From: Micromonospora profundi
GTDB taxonomy: Bacteria; Actinomycetota; Actinomycetes; Mycobacteriales; Micromonosporaceae
DNA length: 64,000 nucleotides
Reading direction: 5' to 3'
Assembly (NCBI RefSeq): GCF_011927785.1
Contig: NZ_JAATJK010000001.1
Coordinates: forward strand, 5,489,001-5,553,000
In this document: positions 1-8,572 of the stretch, one piece after another
How the letters are laid out: the number at the start of each line of letters is the position of its first letter
How positions within the stretch are numbered: position 1 is the stretch's first letter
Translations under genes and position numbers: made by a program
The notes under the pieces: generated by a model
What the model was told of the DNA's origin: nothing
Databases searched by the model: none
The model's input: only the letters and a program-made list of their open reading frames with translations

Positions 1-2364
1 GGCTGTCGCCCCGTGGGCGTCCACGTAGCCGACCCAGACCAGCGCCTTGTCGCGTACCGCCTGCTGGAGCACCGCGAGGGCCTCGCTGTGCGTGTGCGCC
101 GGCACGGGACCACCGCCGAGCCCCGCCGCACCACCGCGTACCACCGCTGGCGCCCGTCGGGCCGCCCGCGCCGCCGCATCGCCCCGCCGGACGTGCTCCA
201 CCACGCCGAGCAGCCGCGGCATCGGCAGCTTCGGGGCAGCCAGCGGGTCGAACGCCCGGGTGCCCACCGGCACCCGCGCCGGGGCACGCCGGATCCGGGG
301 CCGGGACAGCATGGTGCTGCCGGTGCCGTCCTCCTGCACCGGGGCGTACCCGGCGTCACGCAAGGCAACCAGCAGCCGACCCACCTGGTACGGGGTGATC
401 AGTACCGTCGGCGCGAGCCGCCGCAGGGTCAACGGCTCCAACCGCCGGTCGGCCAGTACCTCGGTGAGCAGCGTCTCGTCGTCGCTCCGCAGGTACGCCC
501 CGGCCGCCCCGACCCGCAGCCCGCCATGTTTGCGGGCCACGTCGTCCACCAGATAGCTGAGCCCCTGCGGCACCGGGGTACGCGACCGACGCCGGAACAG
601 CTCGTGCAGATCCTCGGCCGTGTAACCGGCGTCCAGGGCGCGCCGGATGCTCGCCGTGGTGACCCGGTGCACGCTTGCCCCGCCGGCCGACTCGGGCTCG
701 GTCGCCGCCTCCAACTCGGCGGCGAGCTCGGGCTCCGGTGGGCCGGGCACCACCACTGTCAGGTCGGCCTGCACCAGGAAATGATCGACCGGTGCGGGTA
801 GCAGCGCGTCGAGCGCCCGGGCGGTGCTGGAGGGATCGCCGCTCTCCGCGTCCACGTACAGCCCCAGCGGGTCGCCGCCCGGCTCGTCGGCCGACGTCAG
901 CTCACCCAGCAGCAGCCGGCCGTACGAGGTGAGCGCTCCCAGGCCGGTCACGCCGAGCTGCGCCGCCTCGGCCAGCACCTCCCGGTGGGCGGCCTCCCGG
1001 CCCCGGCTGCGCCGTGGCGCCCGCCAGTCCAGCAGAGCCTGGACCTCCTCTGCTGTGGGTGCGGTCGCGGGTTCCAGGTCGGCGAGCACGGCGAGGACCG
1101 CCCGCCGGGTCGCGGGTGCGCTGGCCCGTTCAGCCTCGGCGGAGAGCGGGGTGATCGGCCGGTCCCGATCGTCACGCTGGCCGACCAGGCCGACCTGCCG
1201 GGTCATCGTCAGCCAGGCACGGGCCAGCTGCTCCCAGCGCTGGGCCAGCGAAGCGGCCCGCCACACCTCGTACCCGCCGGTCGGCAGCACCTGCTGATCT
1301 GCCCCGTACCGGGCGGTGCTCGTACCGGACAGCTCCAGCTCACCGGCGAGGCCCGCCGCGTACGCCACCTCCAGCAGCAACGCGGTCGTCGCCTCGTCCA
1401 GCCCTGCGGTACGCGCCAACCGCCGCAGGTCCCGGACGCCGATACCGCCCGAGCGCAACACCGGCGCGGGTTCGGCGGCGAGCTGCTCCAACAGCCCTTC
1501 GGTGTGCCGGACGACCTCCATGGTCTGCCCGGCCCCGGCCGAGTCGACCGCCTTCGGCTCGCGCGGCGCGGCAGTCACCGGTGGCGCACTGGTGTGCAGC
1601 GGTCCGAGTGGGCCACTGTCGCGACGCAGCAGGAGGCCGACCTCGCGGGGCAGCTCCACAGTGCCGCCGCCCGTCGACGAACCGGATGAGGTGGAAACCA
1701 GCAGCCGGTTGTCGACCAGCCAGCGCACCGGCGAGCCGGTCGGCGCCCCACCGTTTGTCGGGTCGGCGAGCACGGGGTCCTCCGCGCCGATCGGCGGTGC
1801 CTGCAACGCCCCCGGTGGCACGGTGCCGACCGGCGGGCCGGCCGCCAGCCGGTCGAGGATCGCCCGGGCCGACGAGGGCGCGGCGAGTAGCGTCCGGCGC
1901 AGCTTCGCCGGGTCCGCGCAGAGCGCGGCCGAGCGCAGGTCCAGGTCCGCGGCGGGTCGGCCGAGCCCAGCGGGGTACGGGGACACCTCGTCGACGGCGG
2001 CCGCCACGTGCAGGGCGTGCTCGGGGCCGTACAGCAGGAAGAGCGCCCGTAGCCGGTCGACGGCGGCCCGGACGGACGTCGGCGCCGGTGGGTGCGGGCC
2101 GGCGGTCGCCATGGCGAGCACGGAGTCGGTGTCCGTGGTGCCCTCGTCCGGGTGCCGGGTGAGCCGGGCGGCGTCGAGGATCTGCATGGTGAACTGGTCG
2201 AGCCCGTCCAGCGCGCGTGCCACCGAGACCCGGGACTGGGCGCGGATGGCCAGAGCGGAGATGTCGGCCGGCACGGGCACGACGAGGTCCGGCCGAAGCT
2301 GGAGCAGCGCGGCCAGCGACTCGTCGGGCAGTGACCGCAGGTGGTCGGCGAGTGAGGTGGTCAT
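1..2364 (-). CDS. XPB/Ssl2-like helicase-associated protein, partial (C-terminal end outside window)
   Basis: The minus frame is open from an ATG at 2364 to base 1, about 788 residues, and runs off the left edge. The N-terminus reads MTTSLADHLRSLPDESLAAL, and the last visible residues, VWVGYVDAHG, match the WYL-like C-terminal part of actinobacterial helicase-associated proteins. In mycobacteria the homologue sits next to the XPB helicase gene; here an XPB gene lies at 6190-7869. From family knowledge it is probably a DNA-binding partner of XPB with no helicase motor of its own: I see no Walker A in the visible part. Family members run slightly longer, so perhaps 40-80 residues are missing. 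The protein is rich in Ala, Leu and Pro, with long helical repeats. The exact role in repair is inferred. Confidence 0.85.
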   Translation of the reverse strand, partial: MTTSLADHLRSLPDESLAALLQLRPDLVVPVPADISALAIRAQSRVSVARALDGLDQFTMQILDAARLTRHPDEGTTDTDSVLAMATAGPHPPAPTSVRAAVDRLRALFLLYGPEHALHVAAAVDEVSPYPAGLGRPAADLDLRSAALCADPAKLRRTLLAAPSSARAILDRLAAGPPVGTVPPGALQAPPIGAEDPVLADPTNGGAPTGSPVRWLVDNRLLVSTSSGSSTGGGTVELPREVGLLLRRDSGPLGPLHTSAPPVTAAPREPKAVDSAGAGQTMEVVRHTEGLLEQLAAEPAPVLRSGGIGVRDLRRLARTAGLDEATTALLLEVAYAAGLAGELELSGTSTARYGADQQVLPTGGYEVWRAASLAQRWEQLARAWLTMTRQVGLVGQRDDRDRPITPLSAEAERASAPATRRAVLAVLADLEPATAPTAEEVQALLDWRAPRRSRGREAAHREVLAEAAQLGVTGLGALTSYGRLLLGELTSADEPGGDPLGLYVDAESGDPSSTARALDALLPAPVDHFLVQADLTVVVPGPPEPELAAELEAATEPESAGGASVHRVTTASIRRALDAGYTAEDLHELFRRRSRTPVPQGLSYLVDDVARKHGGLRVGAAGAYLRSDDETLLTEVLADRRLEPLTLRRLAPTVLITPYQVGRLLVALRDAGYAPVQEDGTGSTMLSRPRIRRAPARVPVGTRAFDPLAAPKLPMPRLLGVVEHVRRGDAAARAARRAPAVVRGGAAGLGGGPVPAHTHSEALAVLQQAVRDKALVWVGYVDAHGATA

Positions 2365-2448
2365 CGTCTTTCCACGCTAGCCCGGGACGGGGCAGTCGCG
2401 CCCCTCGGACGTCCGGCCGACCCCGGGTCACCGGGTACGTTTCTCGAC

Positions 2449-3072
2449 ATGCCCGCACCGACCGTCGGATTCGATCTCGACATGACCCTGGTGGATTCCC
2501 GCCCCGGCATCGCCGCGACCTTCCGGGCGCTGACCGCCAGGACGGGCGTGCCGGTGGACGCCGATCTGGCCGTGTCCCGGCTCGGGCCGCCGCTGCGTAC
2601 CGAGCTCGCGTACTGGTTTCCGCCGGAGCAGGTCGAGTCGGCCGTGTTGGCGTACCGGGAGCTGTACCCGGCGTACGCGATCACCCCGACAGTCCCGATG
2701 CCCGGTGCGCGGGAGGCGGTCGAGGCGATCCGCGCACGGGGCGGTCGTGTGCTGGTTGTCACTGCCAAGATGGGTCGGCTGGCCCGGCTGCACCTGGATC
2801 ACTTGGGCCTCAAGGTCGACGAGCTGGCCGGTGACCTGTTCGCCGAGCAGAAGGCGATCGCTTTGAGGGAGCACGACGCGACCCACTACGTCGGTGACCA
2901 TGTGGCGGACATGGTGGCTGCGGAAGCCGCCGGGCTGCCCGGGATCGGTGTAGCGACGGGCCCGTGTTCCGCGCAGGAGTTGCGCGCGGCCGGGGCGAAG
3001 CTGGTGCTTGACGATCTCGTCGGATTCCCAGCGGCGCTCGACGGCATGATCCAGCTAGCCTTGGAGCAGTAG
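2449..3072 (+). CDS. HAD-family hydrolase (phosphoglycolate phosphatase-like)
   Basis: A 207-aa protein. HAD motif I is DLDMTLVDS at about residues 9-17, with the nucleophile and acid/base aspartates. A helical cap follows, then motif II in LVVTAK near residue 105, and a late acidic motif in YVGDHVADM near residues 145-153. This is the size and order of the PGPase/Gph branch of HAD phosphatases. The substrate cannot be read from sequence; phosphoglycolate or another small phosphate ester is plausible. The gene is divergent from the helicase partner (85 bp gap) and lies 27 bp upstream of the cold-shock gene, so the two may be cotranscribed. Confidence 0.85.
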   Translation: MPAPTVGFDLDMTLVDSRPGIAATFRALTARTGVPVDADLAVSRLGPPLRTELAYWFPPEQVESAVLAYRELYPAYAITPTVPMPGAREAVEAIRARGGRVLVVTAKMGRLARLHLDHLGLKVDELAGDLFAEQKAIALREHDATHYVGDHVADMVAAEAAGLPGIGVATGPCSAQELRAAGAKLVLDDLVGFPAALDGMIQLALEQ

Positions 3073-3099
3073 CGGCTCAAGTGAAGCAGGGGTTTACAG

Positions 3100-3486
3100 G
3101 TGCCTACGGGTCGAGTGAAGTGGTACGACACGGCCAAGGGATACGGCTTCGTCACGAGTGACGAGGGCGGCGACGTGTTTCTGCCCAAGGGTGCCCTGCC
3201 TGCGGGCGTCACCGACCTCAAGGGTGGTCAACGGGTCGACTTCAGCGTGGTGGACAGCCGCCGGGGCTCGCAGGCCATGGGCGTCAAACTGTTGGACGCG
3301 CCGCCGTCGATGGCGGAGCTGCGCCGGCGACCGGCCGAGGAGCTGCACGGTCTCGTCGAAGACATGATCAAGGTGCTGGAGGCGAAGGTCCAGCCGGACC
3401 TGCGTCGGGGTCGGTACCCGGACAAGAAGGCCGCGCAGAAGATCGCTCAGTTGGTCCACGCGGTGGCGCGCGAGCTGGAGGTCTGA
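3100..3486 (+). CDS. Cold-shock domain protein with C-terminal helical extension
   Basis: 128 aa, GTG start. Residues 1-66 form a cold-shock fold: GRVKWYDTAKGYGFVTSDEG carries RNP1 (KGYGFV) and DVFLPKGAL stands in for RNP2 (the usual form is DVFVH), so the RNP2 aromatic/His is replaced by Leu-Pro. The extra 60-residue tail (DAPPSMAELRRRPAEELHGL onward) is helical and charged; canonical Csp proteins stop near 67 aa. Mycobacterial CspB-like proteins near the XPB locus have the same extended form. It probably binds single-stranded RNA or DNA. Its last 40 bp overlap the 3' end of convergent mqnD. Confidence 0.9.
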   Translation: MPTGRVKWYDTAKGYGFVTSDEGGDVFLPKGALPAGVTDLKGGQRVDFSVVDSRRGSQAMGVKLLDAPPSMAELRRRPAEELHGLVEDMIKVLEAKVQPDLRRGRYPDKKAAQKIAQLVHAVARELEV

Positions 3487-4304
3487 GGCACGAGCCCGGC
3501 GTCGGCGGCCCGGTCGAGCAGTGCCGTCACCGCGGCGAAACCGGCTTCCCCAAGGTCAGCGGTGAACTCGTTGACGTAGAGGTCGATGTGCCGGTCCACC
3601 ACGTCGGGCTCCATTTCCTGGGCGTGCGCAAGCACGTACTCCCGGCTGGCCGTCGGGTCCGCCCAGGCCTGCCGGACCGACTCGCGGATCCAGCCGGCGG
3701 CGGCCTCCGGGTCGACGACGCCACGCCGGGCCAGGATCGCGCCGAGGGGGATGGGTAGGCCGGTGTCGGCCTCCCACCACTCGCCGAGGTCGACGAGCGC
3801 GGTCAGGCCGTGCCGGTGGTAGGTGAACCGTGCCTCGTGGATGACGAGCCCGGCGTCGTACCGGCCAGCCGCGACGCCAGGCATGATCTCGTGGAACGGA
3901 ACCACCTCGATCCGCGCCGGCGGCCGGCCCGCCGACCAGAGCCGGAACAGCAGGTACGCGGTGGTCCGGTCGCCCGGCACCGCCACCGTGGCACCGGTCA
4001 GGTCGGTGCGGTCGGGGCCGCCCGCGCGGTCGCCCCGGGTGAGCACCAGGGGCCCACATCCCCGGCCGAGAGCGCCGCCGCAGGGCAGCAGGTGGTACTT
4101 GTCGAGGAGCCAGGGCAGCGCCGCGAAGCTCACCTTCACCAGGTCGAATGCGCCCCGCTCGGCTGCCGTGTTGGTGACGTCCACGTCCGCGTACGTCACC
4201 TCGAACGGCGGTGCGCCGGGCACCCGACCGTGCACCAGGGCGTCGAAGACGAACGTGTCGTTGGGGCAGGGCGAGATCGCCAGGGAGAGCGCCACGCCCC
4301 TCAC
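3447..4304 (-). CDS. mqnD: 1,4-dihydroxy-6-naphthoate synthase (menaquinone, futalosine pathway)
   Basis: 285 aa, GTG start at 4304. The hallmark MqnD/MqnA-type N-terminus LAISPCPNDTFVFDALVHGR is present, followed by the two-lobed periplasmic-binding-protein-like fold (EVTYADVDVTNTAAERGAFD, later MEPDVVDRHIDLYVNEF). MqnD converts cyclic dehypoxanthine futalosine to 1,4-dihydroxy-6-naphthoate, so this strain probably makes menaquinone by the futalosine route; no other mqn gene is in the window. The SPCPNDT signature favours MqnD over MqnA. The last 13 codons overlap the convergent cold-shock gene, and the true stop is TGA-equivalent at 3447. Confidence 0.85.
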   Translation of the reverse strand: MRGVALSLAISPCPNDTFVFDALVHGRVPGAPPFEVTYADVDVTNTAAERGAFDLVKVSFAALPWLLDKYHLLPCGGALGRGCGPLVLTRGDRAGGPDRTDLTGATVAVPGDRTTAYLLFRLWSAGRPPARIEVVPFHEIMPGVAAGRYDAGLVIHEARFTYHRHGLTALVDLGEWWEADTGLPIPLGAILARRGVVDPEAAAGWIRESVRQAWADPTASREYVLAHAQEMEPDVVDRHIDLYVNEFTADLGEAGFAAVTALLDRAADAGLVPQTSSSRATAWTN

Positions 4305-4439
4305 GTTAGCCCGCCCTCGTGCGCTCGGTCAGCGCGGTCCCGTGCCTGTGACCTGCCCAGCGCGCTCGCCGCCGTCCACCCTGCCAGTCCGGTCGAGCGC
4401 CACCCGCCCGCCGCCAGCCCGCAGGGGTATGGCCGCTCC

Positions 4440-4780
4440 CTGTCGAGCTGCCCCATGCGTGGGGCACGCAGCAGCGGCGCCGCCACCCGACCGCCGGGCA
4501 AGACAGGGCTGCCTCAAAAGTGGGGCAGCTCTACAGCGGTGCCGTCACACGACCGCCGGACCAAACAGAGCCGCCCCATAAGTGGGGCAGCTCCACAGCG
4601 GCGCCGCCACCCGACCATCCGACCAAACAGAGCCGCCCCATAAGTGGGGCAGCTCCACAGCGGCGCCGCCACCCGACCATCCGACCAAACAGAGCCGCCC
4701 CATAAGTGGGGCAGCTCCACAGCGGCGCCGCCACCCGACCATCGGACAAGACGGAACTGCCCCATGAGTGGGGAACGCTG
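4440..4780. repeat. Tandem 62-bp hairpin repeat, six cores
   Basis: A hairpin core of the form GCCCCATAAGTGGGGC recurs with an exact 62-bp period, the cores starting at about 4445, 4507, 4569, 4631, 4693 and 4755. The three central units (4569-4754) are nearly identical; the two at the left and the last are degenerate. Each unit also carries AGCTCCACAGCGGCGCCGCC followed by ACCCGACCATCCGACCAAAC. The array fills the 480-bp gap between mqnD (divergent side) and a small membrane-protein gene, just past the stop of the latter. The open frames across it are by-products of the period, not genes. It may act as a string of terminators or as a REP-like element. Confidence 0.9.
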
Positions 4781-4785
4781 TTGGA

Positions 4786-5028
4786 TCAGCGGTGACTGCG
4801 GCTGCGGCGTACGGTGCCGATGACCGAGACGATCAGCAGCAGCGCGAAGCCGGCGCCTGCGGACTCCCCGACCGAGTCGACGAAGCCCTGCTGGAGCACC
4901 AACCAGCCGAAGAGGAACCATCCGAGCAGGAGCGTCGCGGCGACGCCGTATGCGACCACTGTCGCTCGGGACACCTCGTCGGGCGGTGCCTGCTCGTGTT
5001 CTGCGATCACGTCACGGTCGACCGTCAT
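4786..5028 (-). CDS. Small two-helix membrane protein
   Basis: 80 aa. An acidic cytosolic N-terminus (MTVDRDVIAEHEQAPPDEVS) is followed by two hydrophobic helices at about residues 25-47 (VVAYGVAATLLLGWFLFGWL) and 56-72 (AGAGFALLLIVSVIGTV), ending in a basic tail RRSRSHR. I do not recognise a characterised family; many actinobacteria have such proteins. It lies downstream of the L,D-transpeptidase on the same strand (98 bp gap) and its 3' end abuts the 62-bp repeat array, whose last hairpin could terminate its transcript. Function unknown. Confidence 0.7.
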   Translation of the reverse strand: MTVDRDVIAEHEQAPPDEVSRATVVAYGVAATLLLGWFLFGWLVLQQGFVDSVGESAGAGFALLLIVSVIGTVRRSRSHR

Positions 5029-5126
5029 GCCCAGCCCTCCCCGCCCGGTTCGGCCCCTGAACTCCCAAGAGTGTCACTCCTGGGACCGCTGTGACAGGGG
5101 TTAAAACCCGGAGTCGGGCAGGTCAC

Positions 5127-6017
5127 TCAGGTGCCGGGCCGACGGCCGACCAGAACGACGCGTGTGCCGACCTTGCCCAACTCCCACATCCGGACGGCGT
5201 CGGCGTGCAGCAGGTTGACGCAGCCGTGCGAGCCGATGGACTTGTCGTGCAGGTAGGTGGTGGTCTCGTGGAAGCCCATCCCCTGGGTGAAGTGCTGCCA
5301 GTACGGCAGCCACACCTCGTACGGGTTGGACCACTCCTTGGGGTTGCGGTAGTTGACGGCGTACGTGCCGGACGGGGTGCGGTAGCCGGACATGCCGGTC
5401 CGCGTCACCGTCGGTTCCATGATCACTTTGCCGTTGCGCAGGGCCCACACTGTCTGGCGGGTCAGGTCCACGCAGAACGTGGTGCCGGCGCCCGCCTTGC
5501 AGCGGGTCGGATCGGTGGTGGCGAGTCGCTTCGCCACGTCGAACGTGGTTGGCCCGGCGCGACCCTCGACGGGGCGAATGCCGTACCTCTTCTGGAACTT
5601 CTTGATGGCCGCGCAGTCGGCGGCGGACTGCTGGCCGTCCACGGCCACCGGCCCGAACCCGCCCAGCTGGGCGAGGTAGGTCTCCACAGCGCGCTGGTGC
5701 TCGCCCTGCGGGCAGCCGGCGGCTCGGGCAGTGGGCGCGGCCGTGGTCGGGGCGGGCGTGCTGCGGGTCGGCTTGGGCTTGGGTTTCGTCGTGGCGCTGC
5801 TGGTCGGCTCCGCCGTCGGCGCGGCCGGCGTTGGCCGGCCGCGCTGGTCCGGCCCGGACGTGCCGCTCGCCCCCGTTACCTGTTCCGCCGCACCTGCCGG
5901 GGCGGCTCCCCCGCCGCCACCCCCGCCGGACTGCGGATCGAACGTGCACGCGCCGGTGCCGACCAGCACGACCACCAGCGGGGCGACCAGCCGGGAAGTG
6001 ATCCGGAACCGCTTCAT
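5127..6017 (-). CDS. L,D-transpeptidase lipoprotein with peptidoglycan-binding domain
   Basis: 296 aa from the ATG at 6017, chosen because GGGAGG lies just upstream and it begins a lipoprotein signal: MKRFRITSRLVAPLVVVLVG then TGAC, with lipidation Cys24. A longer upstream frame exists but lacks these signs. A Gly/Pro/Thr-rich linker follows (about 28-105), then a PG_binding_1-type helical domain (HQRAVETYLAQLGGFGPVAV) and a C-terminal YkuD domain with the catalytic SHGCVNL (Cys near residue 266). It should act outside the membrane, making 3-3 or other non-canonical cross-links in peptidoglycan using L,D-peptide donors. It is divergent from the XPB helicase gene. Confidence 0.9.
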   Translation of the reverse strand: MKRFRITSRLVAPLVVVLVGTGACTFDPQSGGGGGGGAAPAGAAEQVTGASGTSGPDQRGRPTPAAPTAEPTSSATTKPKPKPTRSTPAPTTAAPTARAAGCPQGEHQRAVETYLAQLGGFGPVAVDGQQSAADCAAIKKFQKRYGIRPVEGRAGPTTFDVAKRLATTDPTRCKAGAGTTFCVDLTRQTVWALRNGKVIMEPTVTRTGMSGYRTPSGTYAVNYRNPKEWSNPYEVWLPYWQHFTQGMGFHETTTYLHDKSIGSHGCVNLLHADAVRMWELGKVGTRVVLVGRRPGT

Positions 6018-6189
6018 GAGACCTCCCCTGGACAGTCGTCCCATTGCTAGACGTTTGTCAGTACGGTCGCGGTTGCGCCCAGTCGGCATCTTTCTTTGCT
6101 GATCCCGGATCGTGCGACACTGGATGGTCGGCCAGCGTCGGGTAAGCGACTGCCGCGACCCGACAGCCAATCGAGGAGAGGACGCTGGC

Positions 6190-7869
6190 GTGAGTGGTGG
6201 ACCACTGATCGTTCAGTCGGACAAGACCCTTTTGCTGGAGATCGACCACCCCGACGCGCAGGCCTGCCGGATGGCGATCGCGCCGTTCGCCGAGCTGGAG
6301 CGCTCTCCCGAACATGTGCACACCTATCGGCTGACCCCGCTCGGGCTCTGGAACGCCCGCGCCGCCGGGCACGACGCCGAGGGCGTGGTGGACTCGCTGC
6401 TCAAATACTCGCGGTACCCGGTGCCGCACGCGCTCCTGGTGGACGTCGCCGAGACGATGGACCGGTACGGCCGGCTCCAACTCGCCAACGACCCGGCGTA
6501 CGGGTTGGTGCTGCGTGCGCTGGACCGGCTCGTGCTGATCGAGGTGGCCAAGAGCAAGAAGCTCGCCGGCATGCTTGGGAACAAGATCGACGACGACACG
6601 ATCCAGGTGCACCCGTCCGAGCGTGGCCGGCTCAAGCAGGCGCTGCTGAAGTTGGGTTGGCCGGCGGAGGACCTGGCCGGGTACGTCGACGGCGAGGCGC
6701 ACCCGATCGAGCTGGCCGAGGCCGGCAAGGACGGGCGCAAGCCGTGGACGCTGCGGTCGTACCAGCGGGAAGCCGTCGAGGCGTTCTGGGCCGGCGGGTC
6801 GGGTGTGGTGGTGCTGCCCTGCGGGGCCGGCAAGACCCTTGTCGGGGCGGCGGCGATGGCCGAGGCGAAGGCGACAACGCTGATCCTGGTCACCAACACC
6901 GTCGCCGGCCGGCAGTGGAAGCGGGAGCTGATCGCCCGCACCTCGCTCACCGAGGAGGAGATCGGCGAGTACTCCGGCGAGCGTAAGGAGATCCGCCCGG
7001 TCACCATCGCGACGTACCAGGTGCTCACCTCGCGGCGCAGTGGCGCGTTCACCCACCTTGACCTGTTCGGTGCCCGCGACTGGGGTCTTGTCGTCTACGA
7101 CGAGGTGCACCTGCTGCCCGCGCCGATCTTCCGGTTCACCGCGGATCTCCAGGCCCGCCGCCGGCTGGGCCTGACGGCGACATTGGTACGCGAGGACGGC
7201 CGGGAGGGCGACGTGTTCAGCCTGATCGGTCCGAAGCGGTACGACGCTCCGTGGAAGGACATCGAGTCGCAGGGGTGGATCGCCCCGGCCGAGTGTGTCG
7301 AGGTCCGGGTGACCCTCACCGACGCGGAGCGGATGTCGTACGCGACGGCGGAGGCCGAGGAGCGGTACCGGATGGCGGCTACCGCCCGCACGAAGCTGCC
7401 GGTGGTGAAGGCGCTCGTCGACCGGCACCCGGAGGATCAGGTGCTGGTGATCGGCGCGTACATCGACCAGTTGCACCAGCTCGGCGAATACCTCGACGCG
7501 CCGATCATCCAGGGCTCGACCACGAACAAGGAGCGCGAGCGGTTGTTCGACGCGTTCCGGTCCGGCGAGCTGCGGACGTTGGTGATCTCCAAGGTCGGCA
7601 ACTTCTCCATCGACCTGCCCGAGGCGGCGGTGGCGATCCAGGTGTCGGGGACGTTCGGGTCGCGGCAGGAGGAGGCGCAGCGGCTGGGTCGGGTGCTGCG
7701 GCCGAAGGCCGACGGGCGGCAGGCGCACTTCTACACGGTGGTCTCCCGGGACACGATCGACACCGAGTACGCGGCACACCGGCAGCGCTTCCTGGCCGAG
7801 CAGGGGTACGCGTACACGATCGTGGACGCCGACGACGTCCTCGGCCCGTCCCTGCCGTCGTTCGACTGA
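6190..7869 (+). CDS. DNA repair helicase XPB (SF2)
   Basis: 559 aa with GTG at 6190, supported by GAGGAGAGGA about 8 bp upstream; an in-frame ATG at 6112 has no ribosome site and adds non-conserved sequence. It shows the N-terminal damage-recognition-like domain, Walker A PCGAGKTLVG, the motif II box VYDEVHLLPA (DEVH), motif III LGLTATLVREDG including the RED motif characteristic of XPB, and motif VI EEAQRLGRVLRPK. The expected activity is a 3'-5' ATP-dependent helicase in DNA repair, as shown for mycobacterial and archaeal XPB. Its companion gene at 1-2364 is probably the functional partner, although four genes and a repeat array separate them here. Confidence 0.95.
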   Translation: MSGGPLIVQSDKTLLLEIDHPDAQACRMAIAPFAELERSPEHVHTYRLTPLGLWNARAAGHDAEGVVDSLLKYSRYPVPHALLVDVAETMDRYGRLQLANDPAYGLVLRALDRLVLIEVAKSKKLAGMLGNKIDDDTIQVHPSERGRLKQALLKLGWPAEDLAGYVDGEAHPIELAEAGKDGRKPWTLRSYQREAVEAFWAGGSGVVVLPCGAGKTLVGAAAMAEAKATTLILVTNTVAGRQWKRELIARTSLTEEEIGEYSGERKEIRPVTIATYQVLTSRRSGAFTHLDLFGARDWGLVVYDEVHLLPAPIFRFTADLQARRRLGLTATLVREDGREGDVFSLIGPKRYDAPWKDIESQGWIAPAECVEVRVTLTDAERMSYATAEAEERYRMAATARTKLPVVKALVDRHPEDQVLVIGAYIDQLHQLGEYLDAPIIQGSTTNKERERLFDAFRSGELRTLVISKVGNFSIDLPEAAVAIQVSGTFGSRQEEAQRLGRVLRPKADGRQAHFYTVVSRDTIDTEYAAHRQRFLAEQGYAYTIVDADDVLGPSLPSFD

Positions 7870-7912
7870 CCCACGGGCGGCCTTGACCGGCTCGGTTTTC
7901 CTAGTCCGGATC

Positions 7913-8485
7913 TCACCGGGAGAAGCGGTCCACCAGCACCGACAGCCGGCGGTCGTGGCCGGGGCGGCGGAGCCGGCCGCTGCGCATCAGTGTGACCAGC
8001 CCGTGCAGGCCGCTCCAGAACGTCTCGGTGAACGTCTCCAGGTCGTCGTCCCCGGCGACCGGGCGCACCGTCTCGGCCAGTTCTGCGAAGCCTCGGGCCA
8101 GGTCCGTCGGGACGTTCTGGGTGGCGAACGGCAGGTCCACGGCGAGGGTGAACATCGCGTCGTAGAGCGCGGGACGCTGCTCGGCGAACTCGACGTATGC
8201 CGCCGCGACGTCGGCGACCGCCTGTCGGGGACTGACTGCCGAGGCCCGGGCCGAGGCTAGGGCGTTGGCAAGCTCGGCGAAGCCCTCGATGGCGACGGCC
8301 GCCATGATGGCGTCCTTGCCCTTGAAGTGGCTGTAGAGGACGGGCTGGCTGTACTCGATCTCGGCGGCGAGCCGGCGGGTGGTCACCGCGTCCCAGCCTT
8401 CCGCCAGGGCTAGGTCACGTGCTGCGGCGATGATCGCCTGTTCCCGTTCCGCCCGCTCGCGCTCCCGGCGTCCCTGCGTCGACAT
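7913..8485 (-). CDS. TetR-family transcriptional regulator
   Basis: 190 aa with an N-terminal TetR helix-turn-helix (REQAIIAAARDLALAEGWDA, then TRRLAAEIEYSQPVLYSHFK). A helical ligand-binding domain with the YxHFxxK-type turn follows. It is transcribed divergently from the small DUF4267 membrane protein, 87 bp away. That gap contains two near-identical inverted repeats (8493-8510 and 8542-8559), very likely its operators, so it should repress both itself and the neighbour. Ligand unknown. Confidence 0.9.
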   Translation of the reverse strand: MSTQGRRERERAEREQAIIAAARDLALAEGWDAVTTRRLAAEIEYSQPVLYSHFKGKDAIMAAVAIEGFAELANALASARASAVSPRQAVADVAAAYVEFAEQRPALYDAMFTLAVDLPFATQNVPTDLARGFAELAETVRPVAGDDDLETFTETFWSGLHGLVTLMRSGRLRRPGHDRRLSVLVDRFSR

Positions 8486-8492
8486 GCACCAA

Positions 8493-8510
8493 TCCTAGCA
8501 CCGCTAGATA
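8493..8510. promoter_or_regulatory. Candidate TetR operator 1
   Basis: TCCTAGCACCGCTAGATA contains the perfect arms CTAGC and GCTAG with a 3-bp spacer (8495-8507). It lies 8 bp upstream of the TetR start codon. It matches the reverse complement of operator 2 at 17 of 18 bases, and the two centres are 50 bp apart. Confidence 0.75.
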
Positions 8511-8541
8511 TTCTGCCGATGCTCTGCTAGCGTCGCTCTCC

Positions 8542-8559
8542 TATCTAGCAGTGCTAGGA
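8542..8559. promoter_or_regulatory. Candidate TetR operator 2
   Basis: TATCTAGCAGTGCTAGGA with perfect arms CTAGC/GCTAG around AGT (8545-8557). It lies 14 bp upstream of the DUF4267 start codon and overlaps the likely promoter. Its reverse complement is operator 1 with one change, so the pair is arranged head to head. Confidence 0.75.
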
Positions 8560-8572
8560 ACTGGAGCAGATC

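Noticed and set aside
4520..4921. Several open frames across the 62-bp repeat array
   Set aside because: They arise because the repeat period allows open frames on both strands; the translated repeats have no protein-like character and no ribosome sites.
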